Source of the DNA: Rathayibacter sp. SW19
Lineage (GTDB): Bacteria > Actinomycetota > Actinomycetes > Actinomycetales > Microbacteriaceae
DNA length: 64,000 nucleotides
Reading direction: 5' to 3'
Assembly (NCBI RefSeq): GCF_030866825.1
Contig: NZ_CP133020.1
Span: 4,092,001 to 4,156,000, forward strand
Each line of letters begins with the position of its first letter. Position 1 is the first letter of the stretch. Both the position numbers and the translations under genes were made by a program. Below are positions 1-7,926 of the stretch, in pieces. Under the pieces are notes generated by a model. It saw nothing but the letters and a program-made list of their open reading frames with translations. It was not told where the DNA came from and made no database searches.

Positions 1-102
1 AACGGGTATTCCTCTGTCAGTAACGATGATCTCGTCACCGTCACGCGCGCGCTCTACCCAGCTCGCCAACTCCGCCCGCAGCTTACTGATCGTCACGTCC
101 AT
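1..102 (-). CDS. Phd/YefM-type antitoxin, N-terminal part (cut by window edge)
   Basis: The minus strand from 102 reads 34 codons without a stop to the window edge, beginning MDVTISKLRAELASWVERAR and continuing DGDEIIVTDRGIPV. This is the typical N-terminus of Phd/YefM antitoxins: a short beta strand, an amphipathic helix, then 'DGdEiivTdrGxPV'. Such proteins bind their own promoter and neutralise a toxin (usually Doc, YoeB or VapC-like) encoded next to them; the toxin would lie to the left of the window. A palindrome typical of this family lies just upstream (112-138). The C-terminal toxin-binding part is not visible. Confidence 0.7.
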   Translation of the reverse strand, partial: MDVTISKLRAELASWVERARDGDEIIVTDRGIPV

Positions 103-111
103 GCCCCTAAC

Positions 112-138
112 GTACAACACTCTTGCCATGAGTTGTAC
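112..138. promoter_or_regulatory. Inverted repeat, probable antitoxin operator
   Basis: GTACAAC (112-118) and GTTGTAC (132-138) form a perfect 7-bp inverted repeat with a 13-bp spacer, 10 bp upstream of the antitoxin start. The right arm sits inside TGTACA (134-139), the core motif known from YefM-YoeB operators. The position and motif fit autoregulation by the antitoxin at 1-102. Confidence 0.6.
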
Positions 139-582
139 AGAATGGTCTTATGGTGGACTGACCCTGCGACCCCGCGCGAAACACAAGGCTGTTCTATCCG
201 GCCGTTCCACGGTCGGGCTCATCAGCGAGCGTGCGGCCCATACCCAGTTGCCGAACAGAGTGCCGAGCCGGATTGCCATTTGCGCTGGAGAGGACATTGC
301 GCGACGGACCGGATGCCCTTCGCGATCCGGTCCGGGCCAGCGTGCATAGTCCGGTCCAGCGTGAACCCCTGTGCCTGTTCGTGGGCACGAGGTCGAACAG
401 TCCGCCGTGGCTGGCGTCCAAAGTGATCATGGACGGTTGCGCCGATCGTGATGTCACCTATCTGGGCGGTCTGCTGTCCACCAACCCAAATATCTGTCTG
501 ACGCTTCACGTCGCCGACGCAACCGGTGAAGCCCAGGATGTTGGTGTCGGGTCCACGGGGAACTGCAGTTGCGTGCCGGCGG
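139..582. other. Stretch without a recognisable gene
   Basis: Several overlapping open frames exist on both strands but none has a convincing start, ribosome site or family resemblance. The longest minus-strand frame runs into the 3' end of the MDR oxidoreductase gene in a different frame, as expected from high-GC shadow coding. It may be the remnant of a decayed gene; I see no feature I can name. Confidence 0.4.
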
Positions 583-1611
583 TCAGATGGTGACGGCGAT
601 TTTTCCTCGTACCTGGCCCGATTCGAGGTAACGCATTGCGTCGGCGACCTTCTCGAGCGGGAAGGACCGGTCCACGCTCGGTGTGATGGTGTCCTGCTCG
701 ACGAGATCGGCAAGCTGTTCGAGGTCGCTGCCGCATTGAACGCACATGAGCATGGCCAACCGTTGGCGGATGAACGGTGACACCGCCACGGCTCGGAGCT
801 GACGGCTCATGCCGGTCAGGTTGCCGCCGTGCTCGCCGCCGGCGATCACGGCCGTTCCGGTAAGGGTAAGCGCTCGGCGCAGCCGCGCGAGAGTCGGATT
901 GCCCGCGATGTCCAGGATCAGGTCGTACCGTTGCGCAGCATCCGCGAAATCAGTTCGGGTGTAGTCGACGACATGGTCGGCGCCGAGCGATCGCACAAGA
1001 TCGACCTTCGCGGTGCCGCACACAGCGGTCACGGTGGCGCGGAATGCTTTGGCCAGCTGCACGGCAAAGGAGCCGACACCACCGGCCGCGCCAGTGATCA
1101 GGACGTTCTGCCCTGCTTCGACGTGGCCGGCATCACGCAAGCCTTGCAGGGCCGTGAGCCCGCAGACTGGAATTACTGCGGCTTGCGCGAACGTTATGTT
1201 GGACGGCTTGCGGGCCAACTTGCCCTCAGCTGCAGCGACATATTCGGCGAACGAACCGCTGCCGATGCCGAAGACCTCGTCTCCGATTGAGAATGCGCGC
1301 ACTGCCGAACCGACCTCAACGATTGTGCCGGCGAGGTCCTGCCCGATCACGGTGCTCTTCGGACCTCGCAACCCCAAACCGAGACGCATGAGGTACGGCT
1401 TGCCGGTCATCAGATGCCAGGTCGCCCGGCTCAGGCCAGCAGCGTGCACCTGCACGAGTACCTCGTTGTCGGCAATCGTGGGTCGGGCGATGCTCTGCAC
1501 GTGAAGCGCATCGGCCGAGCCATAGCGTTGCTGGACGACGCCTCGCATGGTGACTGGCGCAGTACCGCTGTCTGTCCGCGGCACCTGGGTGTGCGCCGTG
1601 ATCGAATTCAT
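583..1611 (-). CDS. Zinc-independent medium-chain (MDR) NAD(P)-dependent oxidoreductase
   Basis: A 342-residue MDR-superfamily enzyme of the quinone oxidoreductase/enoyl reductase type, cytosolic. The N-terminal GroES-like fold contains GQDLAGTIVEVG (about residues 90-101) and the Rossmann fold starts with GAAGGVGSFAVQLAK (about 174-188), the AxxGxxG-type NADPH motif. There is no Cys-rich structural zinc loop and no catalytic zinc ligand set, so it should be a zinc-free reductase. It is divergently transcribed from a TetR-type regulator across an 87-bp gap containing two palindromes, so it is very likely the target of that regulator and responds to a small, perhaps quinone-like, ligand. The start could be an internal Met about 20 residues in. 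The substrate is unknown. Confidence 0.8.
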   Translation of the reverse strand: MNSITAHTQVPRTDSGTAPVTMRGVVQQRYGSADALHVQSIARPTIADNEVLVQVHAAGLSRATWHLMTGKPYLMRLGLGLRGPKSTVIGQDLAGTIVEVGSAVRAFSIGDEVFGIGSGSFAEYVAAAEGKLARKPSNITFAQAAVIPVCGLTALQGLRDAGHVEAGQNVLITGAAGGVGSFAVQLAKAFRATVTAVCGTAKVDLVRSLGADHVVDYTRTDFADAAQRYDLILDIAGNPTLARLRRALTLTGTAVIAGGEHGGNLTGMSRQLRAVAVSPFIRQRLAMLMCVQCGSDLEQLADLVEQDTITPSVDRSFPLEKVADAMRYLESGQVRGKIAVTI

Positions 1612-1638
1612 GGGTTGTTCCTTTCGAAGATCTCATTT

Positions 1639-1674
1639 CGTACTTAGTACGATGAAAGTATCGTACTAAGTACG
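1639..1674. promoter_or_regulatory. Double palindromic operator between MDR and TetR genes
   Basis: CGTACTTAGTACG (1639-1651) and CGTACTAAGTACG (1662-1674) are each near-perfect palindromes and are exact reverse complements of each other, so the whole 36-bp block is also a palindrome. Their centres are 23 bp apart, about two helical turns. This is the form expected for a site bound by two TetR dimers controlling both divergent genes. Confidence 0.75.
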
Positions 1675-1698
1675 AGAATGCAATAGGCTAGGTGAACA

Positions 1699-2406
1699 AT
1701 GTCCCAAGAATTGAGCGAACGTCCTCATACCCGCACGCCGCTGAACCGCGAACGCGTGCTGCGTGGTGCCGTCACGATCGCTGGAGAGAGCGGAATCGGG
1801 TCACTGACCATCCGCTCGCTCGCCCAGACGCTCGGCGTGAAGCCGATGTCGCTGTATCACTATGTTTCGAACAAAGACGAGATCCTCGACGGCATCGTCG
1901 ATCTCGTCTTCCAAGAGATCGAGCTGCCCTCTCTGGAAGGCGAATGGCGCCCGGAGTTGCATCGATGGGCGCACGGCGCCCGCCGAGTGCTCAGGCGGAA
2001 CGCCTGGGCGATCACGCTCCTCGAATCGAGAACCACACCGGGCCCGGCAACCCTGCGGCACCACGACAGAATCATCGGCGTTCTCCGTGGCGGCGGTTTC
2101 TCCGTCAAAATGACCGCGCACGCATACGCGCTCCTCGACAGCTACCTCTACGGATTCGCACTGCAAGAGGCGGCCCTGCCATTTGAGGGCCGCGACACCG
2201 CAGCCGGCGTCGCCGAGCCGATGATGCAGCTGTTCGCAGCCGGCGCTTACCCGCATCTCGTTGAGCTGGCGACCGACCACGTGCTGCAGCCCGGGTACGA
2301 TTTCGGCGACGAGTTCGAGTTCGGGCTCAACCTGATTCTCGATGGGCTCGCCGCGGCTGTGGCAGGTGACGCTCTTGGTGTGAGCGAACACGGCACCCCA
2401 GCGTAG
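1699..2406 (+). CDS. TetR/AcrR family transcriptional regulator with TetR_C-type C-terminus
   Basis: A 235-residue repressor. The helix-turn-helix lies around residues 28-65, with SGIGSLTIRSLAQTLGVKPM followed by SLYHYVSNKDEILD, the usual TetR recognition-helix block. The long helical C-terminus resembles the TetR_C class that binds hydrophobic ligands. The ATG at 1699 is preceded by an AGGTGA ribosome site. It is divergent from the MDR oxidoreductase, and the double palindrome at 1639-1674 is the natural operator for autoregulation and control of the enzyme. The gene ends 9 bp before the menF start, so menF may be partly read through from it. Confidence 0.85.
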   Translation: MSQELSERPHTRTPLNRERVLRGAVTIAGESGIGSLTIRSLAQTLGVKPMSLYHYVSNKDEILDGIVDLVFQEIELPSLEGEWRPELHRWAHGARRVLRRNAWAITLLESRTTPGPATLRHHDRIIGVLRGGGFSVKMTAHAYALLDSYLYGFALQEAALPFEGRDTAAGVAEPMMQLFAAGAYPHLVELATDHVLQPGYDFGDEFEFGLNLILDGLAAAVAGDALGVSEHGTPA

Positions 2407-2415
2407 GCTGATCTG

Positions 2416-3666
2416 GTGACCGCAATTGCAACCGGCGTGCGGGCGCTGAGCGTCGAAACCATCCCCCTCGACGACGTGCGCCAGCTCATTCCATTTCTTG
2501 ATGCCCGTCATCCGCTCCTATGGCTACGTAAGGGCGAGGGCATCGCGGGCATCGGCGAGGCGTTGCGACTCGAATTCTCCGGCCCCAATCGAATTGCGGA
2601 TGCCGCTGTCGCGTGGCATGAATTGCAGGCGACCTCTGAGGTGCAGGACCCGATCGCACTGCCCGGCACCGGCCTGATCGCATTCGGCACGTTCGCGTTC
2701 GCGGCCGTAAGCAATAGCACGAGCGTGCTGATCGTGCCGCAGACCATCATCGGGCGCCGCAACGGGCGCAGCTGGATTACCCGGGTGCGGCCCGCGGAGG
2801 ACGGATCTTCGTACGCGCCCGTGCCCGGTCCGACTCCGTTCGGCGCCGAATACCGCTTGACGATGCTTCCCGGAACGCTGAGCCCCGACGGCTACACCGA
2901 CCTCGTTCGCTCTGCGCTGACTCACATCGAAGCGGGCGCCGTGAACAAGGTCGTTCTCGCCCGCGACGTCCGCGCCCACCTGCCGTTGGAGTCCGACGTA
3001 CGTCGCGCCCTGGTCGAACTCGCTCTCGGCTACCCGGACTGCTGGACCTACGCCGTCGACGGTCTTCTCGGCTCGAGCCCCGAAACGCTTGTGCATGTGC
3101 ACCGCGGTGCGGTCGACGCGCGCGTGCTCGCCGGAACGATTTCGCGAGGCCAGGGCGCGGCATCCGATCATGAAGCCGCCGTGGCGCTCGCGACCAGCCC
3201 GAAAGACCGCGATGAGCACGACTTCGCAGTGCGGAGCGTGCTTGATGCGCTCGCGCCGCACACGGCGACGCTGACGACGAGCGAGATGCCGTTCACGCTG
3301 AAGTTGCCGAACCTGTGGCATCTGGCGACGGATGTCTCGGGTCGGCTCACCGACGGATCGAGCGCTCTCGACCTGGTCGCCGCCCTGCACCCGACGGCGG
3401 CTGTCGCCGGAAGCCCGACGGATGCCGCGCTCGCGCTCATCGACGAACTTGAACCGTTCGATCGTGGCCGTTACGCCGGCCCGGTCGGCTGGATCGGTGC
3501 GGATGGTGACGGCGAATGGGCGATCGCGCTGCGCGGTGCCCAGGTCGAGGCCAACGGCGACATCACGGCCTACGCCGGCTGCGGCATCGTCGCCGGTTCC
3601 GACCCCGATCGCGAGTTGGCGGAGACGAAGATGAAGTTCCGCCCCGTCAAAGAGGCGTTCGGGTAA
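2416..3666 (+). CDS. menF: Isochorismate synthase, menaquinone pathway
   Basis: A 416-residue chorismate-utilising enzyme that converts chorismate to isochorismate, the first committed step to menaquinone. The C-terminal chorismate-binding domain carries GAVNKVVLARDV, HPTAAVAGSPTDAALALI and the terminal block CGIVAGSDPDRELAETKMKF, all diagnostic of the MenF/EntC/DhbC family. No siderophore genes are nearby, while menD, A, E, B and C lie at 23.9-32.7 kb, so MenF is the better name. The start is GTG. The gene is complete, but its last 377 bp are repeated at 22441-22817, where the second copy lies beside the rest of the men cluster. An accessory block begins directly after its stop codon. Confidence 0.88.
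   Translation: MTAIATGVRALSVETIPLDDVRQLIPFLDARHPLLWLRKGEGIAGIGEALRLEFSGPNRIADAAVAWHELQATSEVQDPIALPGTGLIAFGTFAFAAVSNSTSVLIVPQTIIGRRNGRSWITRVRPAEDGSSYAPVPGPTPFGAEYRLTMLPGTLSPDGYTDLVRSALTHIEAGAVNKVVLARDVRAHLPLESDVRRALVELALGYPDCWTYAVDGLLGSSPETLVHVHRGAVDARVLAGTISRGQGAASDHEAAVALATSPKDRDEHDFAVRSVLDALAPHTATLTTSEMPFTLKLPNLWHLATDVSGRLTDGSSALDLVAALHPTAAVAGSPTDAALALIDELEPFDRGRYAGPVGWIGADGDGEWAIALRGAQVEANGDITAYAGCGIVAGSDPDRELAETKMKFRPVKEAFG
3290..3666 (+). repeat. Left copy of a 377-bp direct repeat (3' end of menF)
   Basis: This stretch matches 22441-22817 with a constant offset of 19151 and no gaps. By eye I count 14 substitutions, all synonymous in the menF reading frame, and none in the last 99 bp. 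It forms the functional 3' end of menF. Together the two copies bracket the 18.8-kb catabolic block. Confidence 0.93.
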
Positions 3667-4240
3667 TTCAGCGCCGCCGCATCCGAGCGCCCAGCGCCGC
3701 CGCAACAACAACCAATGCAATCTCGCCGACTGCGACAACGACTAGTACTAGTCAAGTCGGCGGCCTCGAAGGAGGGCGCGGTCAGCTGCCGGGGTCGCAT
3801 GAATCATCGGGGCCGTGATCGGGATACTCTCCTCCCCGGGGCGTTCCACCATGCGAATGAAGACCGCCTCGGTCGTCCCGCCATGAACGATAAATGGTCT
3901 GGACTCCTCTACTTGCGGCGGAATATCGGTCGCGATGTGCGAGCGGCCCTCAGCAATTTCGATGACATCAATTCGTAGCCGCAACGGCGGCGGATAGCAC
4001 TAGTGATTGAGGACGTGCCGGCAGCGAGCCGGAGCGCCTGGTCGCAACAGTGATCCTCCGGCCCGGCGTGATCCTTCAAAATTGCGCGCCGCGCCGTTCG
4101 ACTATCCGAACGTCGTCAGATCGACGACGCCGACCACCAGAAACCAAATCCCGGCACGCTAAAAGCCATCGTCTCCCGGCAAGAGGCGAGCGTCGTCAAT
4201 CTGAGCGACGCCCAATACTCGGTCGCTGCGCTAACCGAAC
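3667..4240. other. Island left end, no confident gene
   Basis: A minus-strand frame at 3748-3984 (78 codons, TTG start) has a balanced amino-acid composition, including DIPPQVEESRPFIVHGGTTE, and may be a small hypothetical protein or the tail of a broken gene. I recognise no family and see no ribosome site. The short palindrome ACTAGTACTAGT lies near 3743. The rest of the stretch, 3985-4240, holds nothing I can name. Its location directly after the repeated menF end suggests debris of an insertion. Confidence 0.35.
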
Positions 4241-4591
4241 TTAGGCCCGACGCCAATATGGCGACAAATCCACGAGCACATCCACGATCGGTATGGCCGC
4301 TGCGTGGGCAGTTGGGATGCTCGGACCTCCAGCGGCCCCACCTCCAGTGCTGTAATGGAGGCTCGCGTTCCCTATACCAAAACGAACGACCGTTGTGGTG
4401 TTGTCCGGCATTTCAAGTTCCATCATCGCTCCATACGCCGAAAACGACTCTGAAAGCACACGATCGGAAGGGCCAGTTCCCAGCGCCCGGTCACGCAGAC
4501 CAACAAATACCAGCCGTACACGATCTTTGCCGGGTCGCTCGGTGTCGCTAGCGAATACTGACGGCCAGTAGATCGCGTCGACCGTCGTCAT
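4241..4591 (-). CDS. Hypothetical protein, 116 residues
   Basis: I do not recognise this protein. It reads MTTVDAIYWPSVFASDTERP at the start, has mixed composition and a possible beta-rich centre, MMELEMPDNTTTVVRFGIGN, and shows no signal peptide or membrane segment. It begins 9 bp after the end of the broken Gfo/Idh/MocA gene on the same strand, so it may have been the last gene of that transcript. The lack of a clear ribosome site and its setting among pseudogenes mean it could itself be decayed or not expressed. Confidence 0.4.
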   Translation of the reverse strand: MTTVDAIYWPSVFASDTERPGKDRVRLVFVGLRDRALGTGPSDRVLSESFSAYGAMMELEMPDNTTTVVRFGIGNASLHYSTGGGAAGGPSIPTAHAAAIPIVDVLVDLSPYWRRA

Positions 4592-4600
4592 GTTCTTGAC

Positions 4601-5512
4601 TTAGTCGGCCCCTTCCGTCGCGGGCGGCCGCTCCCACCGAAAGGCGTCGAGCACCGCCGTGAGTTGGTGATGGTAGGTCCCGAGCCACGCGGCCGTCGAG
4701 ACGCGGCTGACCCCTTCCTGCTCGACGCGGATCGATTGCCAGCGCCAGGGGAACTCCAGGTTGTCCACGCGGACGGCCCCAGCTTCGCGGACAATCGTGA
4801 TCTCGGATGCCAGGGAGACCTCGGGCCTCATGCTCACCGCCACCCGTCCTCGCACTACGCCTGCGAACGCGAGCTCGGCGCCGATGCTGAGGTCGGCCGC
4901 CAGCGGGTCGCGCTCGGTCGCTGCCGCCACCATGGCCGGTTCACCGAGCAGGCTGCGCATCCAGTGCAGGGGTAGGAGTCGGCGTTCACGAGCGCCCAGC
5001 CGCCATGCTCGGGCGTGCCGCAATGAGCGCGGATCGCAGGGGTTCAAGCAGGTGACGGTCGCGGCGACGTCGAGCAGGCGCCCGGGCGCGGCGGAGCCGA
5101 CGAACGCGCGCAGACAGGCCTGGAGCGGGTGATAGTAGTAGCGAAAGGCATCGAACGCCGTGCGCCTGGTTCACTCCGCGGCCGCCAGCACCTCGCGAGC
5201 CTCGGACGCGTTAATGGTCATCGGGTTTCCGACAGCACGCGTTTGCGGGCCCCGAGCGCGGCGATCGTCCAGCGCGCACGCTCGGACTGCGGCGGCACCA
5301 CGTACACGAGTTCGACGGAACGATCCGCACTCAAGCCCAGATGGCGCATGTAGGCCGAGGCGTTCCCGTGCCGCGTGGCGAACCCCAACGCGTCGTGGCA
5401 GGATGCGACCGCGACGATGTCGACGTCGGTGCGGTGCGCTGCGCACTGGGGCGATCAGCGAGTTGGATGCGATTCCTGCGGCAGCGAGGATGCTGATCGC
5501 GAGTGTCTGCAT
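4601..5512 (-). pseudogene. Broken Gfo/Idh/MocA-family oxidoreductase
   Basis: Pieces of one sugar dehydrogenase are recognisable in order but in different frames. They are: the N-terminus with ISILAAAGIASNSLIAPVRS; VELVYVVPPQSERARWTIAA; the family 'EKP' region as VLSETR/MTINASEAREVLAAAE; AFDAFRYYYHPLQACLRAFV; and an intact C-terminal frame (4601-5047) ending in TYHHQLTAVLDAF. At least two frameshifts and an apparent internal deletion (the first 60 residues are too short) separate them. Intact relatives use NAD(P) to oxidise sugars or reduce keto-sugars. It is the last gene downstream of the aldo/keto reductase (9-bp gap), so the sugar operon has lost one enzyme. Confidence 0.75.
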
Positions 5513-5521
5513 GCGTTTCGG

Positions 5522-6469
5522 TCAGTCCAGCCAGTTCGCGGAGGAGGGGACCATCGTCTCCAGTTCGGCCCAGAGGGCGTCGGGGATATCCATCGCCGCG
5601 TAATCGAGGGTCTGCGCGACATGCTCGGGCGAGGAGACGCCCACCACGGTCGAGTCGATGAATGCGGCGCGCAGGGAGAACTGCAATGCCGCTGCCGCGA
5701 GGGGAATCTCGCACGCAGCGCAGGCGGCCGCCATTCGACGGGCTGCCGCCGCGACACCGTCTTCACGTTCGCCGTAGCCGTACTTGCCTTGCACATCGGG
5801 ACCCTTGGCAAGCATCCCGCCACCGTACGGTGCGGCATTGACGACCCCGATCCCGAGCTCGCGCGCCCAGACGAAAAGACGCTCCGCGGATCGGTCGAGC
5901 AAGGTGTACCTGTTGTGGCTGAGGACCACATCGAATCCGACGGCGTCAAGATAGCGCTCGAGAAGACCGATCGGGCCGCCCGCGACACCGATGCGGTCGA
6001 CCCGTCCCTCGGACCGCAGGCGCTCCAGCGCTTCGACCGGACCACCGGGTGCGATGGCCTCCTCGAACGGGATTCGCTCAGGATCGTGCAGGTACAGCAG
6101 CGGCACGCGGTCGACGCCGAGCCGTTCGAGGCTCTCCTCGAACGAGGCGAGCACCCGGGCACCGGAGAAGTCGCCCGTCTCGGGATCGGGGTCGACCTTC
6201 GTCGCGAGCACCACGTCATCAGGGAGTCCGCCGCGCGCGGCGATCGCGAGCCCGATGCGCTTCTCGGCCTCGCCGTGCGCGCCATAGCCGTTCGACGTGT
6301 CGATGAAGCGGATCGCGCTATCGAGCACCGCGTCGATGGTCAACACGGCCCGTTCGTCGCTCACGCCGTAGCCGTACAGCTGGGGCATGCTGGCGAGAGG
6401 GCTCGTGCCAATACAGAGCGCGGTGACCCCCAGGCCCGTCGTACCAAGCGGGCGAAGCTCTGTCGTCAT
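5522..6469 (-). CDS. Aldo/keto reductase, L-fucose / D-threo-aldose 1-dehydrogenase-like
   Basis: A 315-residue cytosolic NAD(P)-dependent (beta/alpha)8 reductase. It begins MTTELRPLGTTGLGVTALCI and has the catalytic region RFIDTSNGYGAHGEAEKRIG (Asp, Tyr), a K in VVLATKVD and the His in PLLYLHD. These are the AKR tetrad in the form seen in D-threo-aldose (L-fucose) 1-dehydrogenases. I chose the ATG at 6469 because it overlaps the stop of the upstream epimerase gene as ATGA; a longer open frame upstream is compositionally unlike protein. In context it may oxidise the imported sugar to its lactone or reduce a keto intermediate. The exact substrate is not shown by sequence. Confidence 0.8.
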   Translation of the reverse strand: MTTELRPLGTTGLGVTALCIGTSPLASMPQLYGYGVSDERAVLTIDAVLDSAIRFIDTSNGYGAHGEAEKRIGLAIAARGGLPDDVVLATKVDPDPETGDFSGARVLASFEESLERLGVDRVPLLYLHDPERIPFEEAIAPGGPVEALERLRSEGRVDRIGVAGGPIGLLERYLDAVGFDVVLSHNRYTLLDRSAERLFVWARELGIGVVNAAPYGGGMLAKGPDVQGKYGYGEREDGVAAAARRMAAACAACEIPLAAAALQFSLRAAFIDSTVVGVSSPEHVAQTLDYAAMDIPDALWAELETMVPSSANWLD

Positions 6470-7551
6470 GACCGCACCTGCACGAACGCCGGGGCCCGGT
6501 CGCTGAACGCTTGGTGCGCGGCGTGATAGGCGTCGACGACACGGTCGAGCACGTCTTCGGTGGCGGAGTCGCCGCGCGCAGTGCCGGGGTGCGCGTTGCG
6601 CCACTCCAACATCCGCCTCACCGCTCGTTCGAACGTCATGTGCGGTGCGAAGCCGGGCACGAAGCGGCGGATTTTCGAGTTGTCGAAGACCGCAGAGTGG
6701 CCGAGGTCGCCTACGAACTCACCCGACCAGAACCAATCGGGCGCCACCACGGGGTACAGCTCGCTCGCGACGTGCACCAGGCGCGGCTCGACCCCGAGCG
6801 CGGTGGCGAACAGCGTGTAGATCTGGTCCCAGGTAAGCACATCGTCACCGGTGATGTGGAAAGTCTCCCCGATGGCACGGTCGCTGCCGAGCAGTCCGAC
6901 CAGCCCCTGCGCAAAGTCGTCGGCGTGCGTCAGCGTCCACAGGGAGGTGCCGTCGCCGTGCACGGGGATCTCGGCCCCCCGGGCGATGCGGTCGACAACC
7001 GTCCAGCCGCCGGGCAGCGGTGGGTTCGCGTCGTCGTATGTGTGCGAAGGACGGATCACGGTGACGGGGAACCTGAGCTCGCGATGCGCCTTGGCGAGCG
7101 CGAGCTCGGCGCGCCACTTCGCGGTGGCATACGGCAGCGGCGGGTTGGGGCCGATCGGGGTGGACTCGGTGATCGGCGTCATCAGCACTGGCTTGGCGTA
7201 GATCGAGCCCGAGCTGATGTGCACGTACTGCCTGATACGGCCGGCGAAGAGTGCGACACAGCGGGCCACGTCGTCCTCGTTGAAGGAGAGGAAGTTCACG
7301 ACTGCGTCGAAGGTGCGCTCGCCCAAGGCCGCCAGGACCGACTCGCTGCTCGCGGCGTCGCCGGTCAGGTGCTCGACCTCGGTGGGCAGAGAACGCCCTG
7401 CCGCGTTAGTGCCGCGGTTGAAAACGGTGACGGTCATCCCGGAGGCGGCGGCGAGCCGCACGCTCGCCGCGCTGATCGTACCGGTACCGCCCAGGAAAAG
7501 CACGCTCAGGGGCGCGTCGTCGTGACGCCGCATCCGTTCTTCGCCGCTCAT
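6466..7551 (-). CDS. NAD-dependent epimerase/dehydratase (extended SDR)
   Basis: A 361-residue extended short-chain dehydrogenase. The Rossmann motif LFLGGTGTISAASVRLAAAS (about residues 18-37) is followed by an Arg in VFNRGT that favours NADP. The active-site pieces HISSGSIYAKP and YATAKWRAE (the YxxxK of the family) are visible, as is IRPSHTYDD further on. It overlaps the tautomerase gene upstream and the aldo/keto reductase downstream by 4 bp each (ATGA), which implies translational coupling in the ABC-transporter operon. It probably epimerises or oxidises a sugar or sugar acid; the true reaction is unknown. Confidence 0.8.
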   Translation of the reverse strand: MSGEERMRRHDDAPLSVLFLGGTGTISAASVRLAAASGMTVTVFNRGTNAAGRSLPTEVEHLTGDAASSESVLAALGERTFDAVVNFLSFNEDDVARCVALFAGRIRQYVHISSGSIYAKPVLMTPITESTPIGPNPPLPYATAKWRAELALAKAHRELRFPVTVIRPSHTYDDANPPLPGGWTVVDRIARGAEIPVHGDGTSLWTLTHADDFAQGLVGLLGSDRAIGETFHITGDDVLTWDQIYTLFATALGVEPRLVHVASELYPVVAPDWFWSGEFVGDLGHSAVFDNSKIRRFVPGFAPHMTFERAVRRMLEWRNAHPGTARGDSATEDVLDRVVDAYHAAHQAFSDRAPAFVQVRS

Positions 7552-7904
7552 TTGCCCGCGAACCAGTCCTCGAAGCCGTTCTCGACGAGTGAAATGAGAA
7601 CATCCTCCGCCCTGATGCCGACCGGCGCCAGCTTGGCGACCACCGACTCGAAGAACCGGCGTTTCACTGCGACCGGGTACATGTGCACCGCGGTCACCTG
7701 GATTAGCAACAGATTCTGCCGGTCCACGCCGTTGTACCCGTGGTCGAATTTGAGCTCGCTCGTCTCTCGCGGCCGGAACACCTGGAATCGGTCGTCGGCA
7801 GGTATCCCGAGCGCCTCGATCTGCGCGTCGTGGATCGCGTCGCCGATCGCGTCGTGTGACGCGTCGTAGAGCGCGCGATCGAGGTCGACTTGGATCAATG
7901 GCAT
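7548..7904 (-). CDS. Tautomerase-superfamily protein
   Basis: A 118-residue protein beginning MPLIQVDL. Removal of Met would expose the N-terminal Pro that is the catalytic base in the 4-oxalocrotonate tautomerase/MSAD superfamily. The length fits the two-domain-like single-chain (Tautomerase_2) group, which includes malonate semialdehyde decarboxylase homologues; the blocks DRFQVFRPR and NLLLIQVTAV are characteristic. It is encoded 22 bp downstream of the MalG-type permease and overlaps the epimerase gene by 4 bp. It could act on an enol or keto intermediate of sugar-acid breakdown; no precise reaction can be read from sequence. Confidence 0.75.
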   Translation of the reverse strand: MPLIQVDLDRALYDASHDAIGDAIHDAQIEALGIPADDRFQVFRPRETSELKFDHGYNGVDRQNLLLIQVTAVHMYPVAVKRRFFESVVAKLAPVGIRAEDVLISLVENGFEDWFAGK

Positions 7905-7926
7905 TTTTCGACTCCTTCAGTTTGGA

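Noticed and set aside
3748..3984. A 78-codon minus-strand frame with protein-like composition
   Set aside because: It has only a TTG start, no ribosome site and no recognisable family, and lies in insertion debris, so it is mentioned within the 3667-4240 entry and not called as a gene.
6511..7869. Long open frame of over 450 codons on the plus strand opposite the epimerase gene
   Set aside because: It runs antisense to two well-supported genes and has the Arg/Gly/Val/His-rich composition of high-GC shadow frames, with no family resemblance. Similar long frames at 5375-6526 (+), 11230-12660 (+), 17168-18466 (+) and 2524-3738 (-) were rejected for the same reason.
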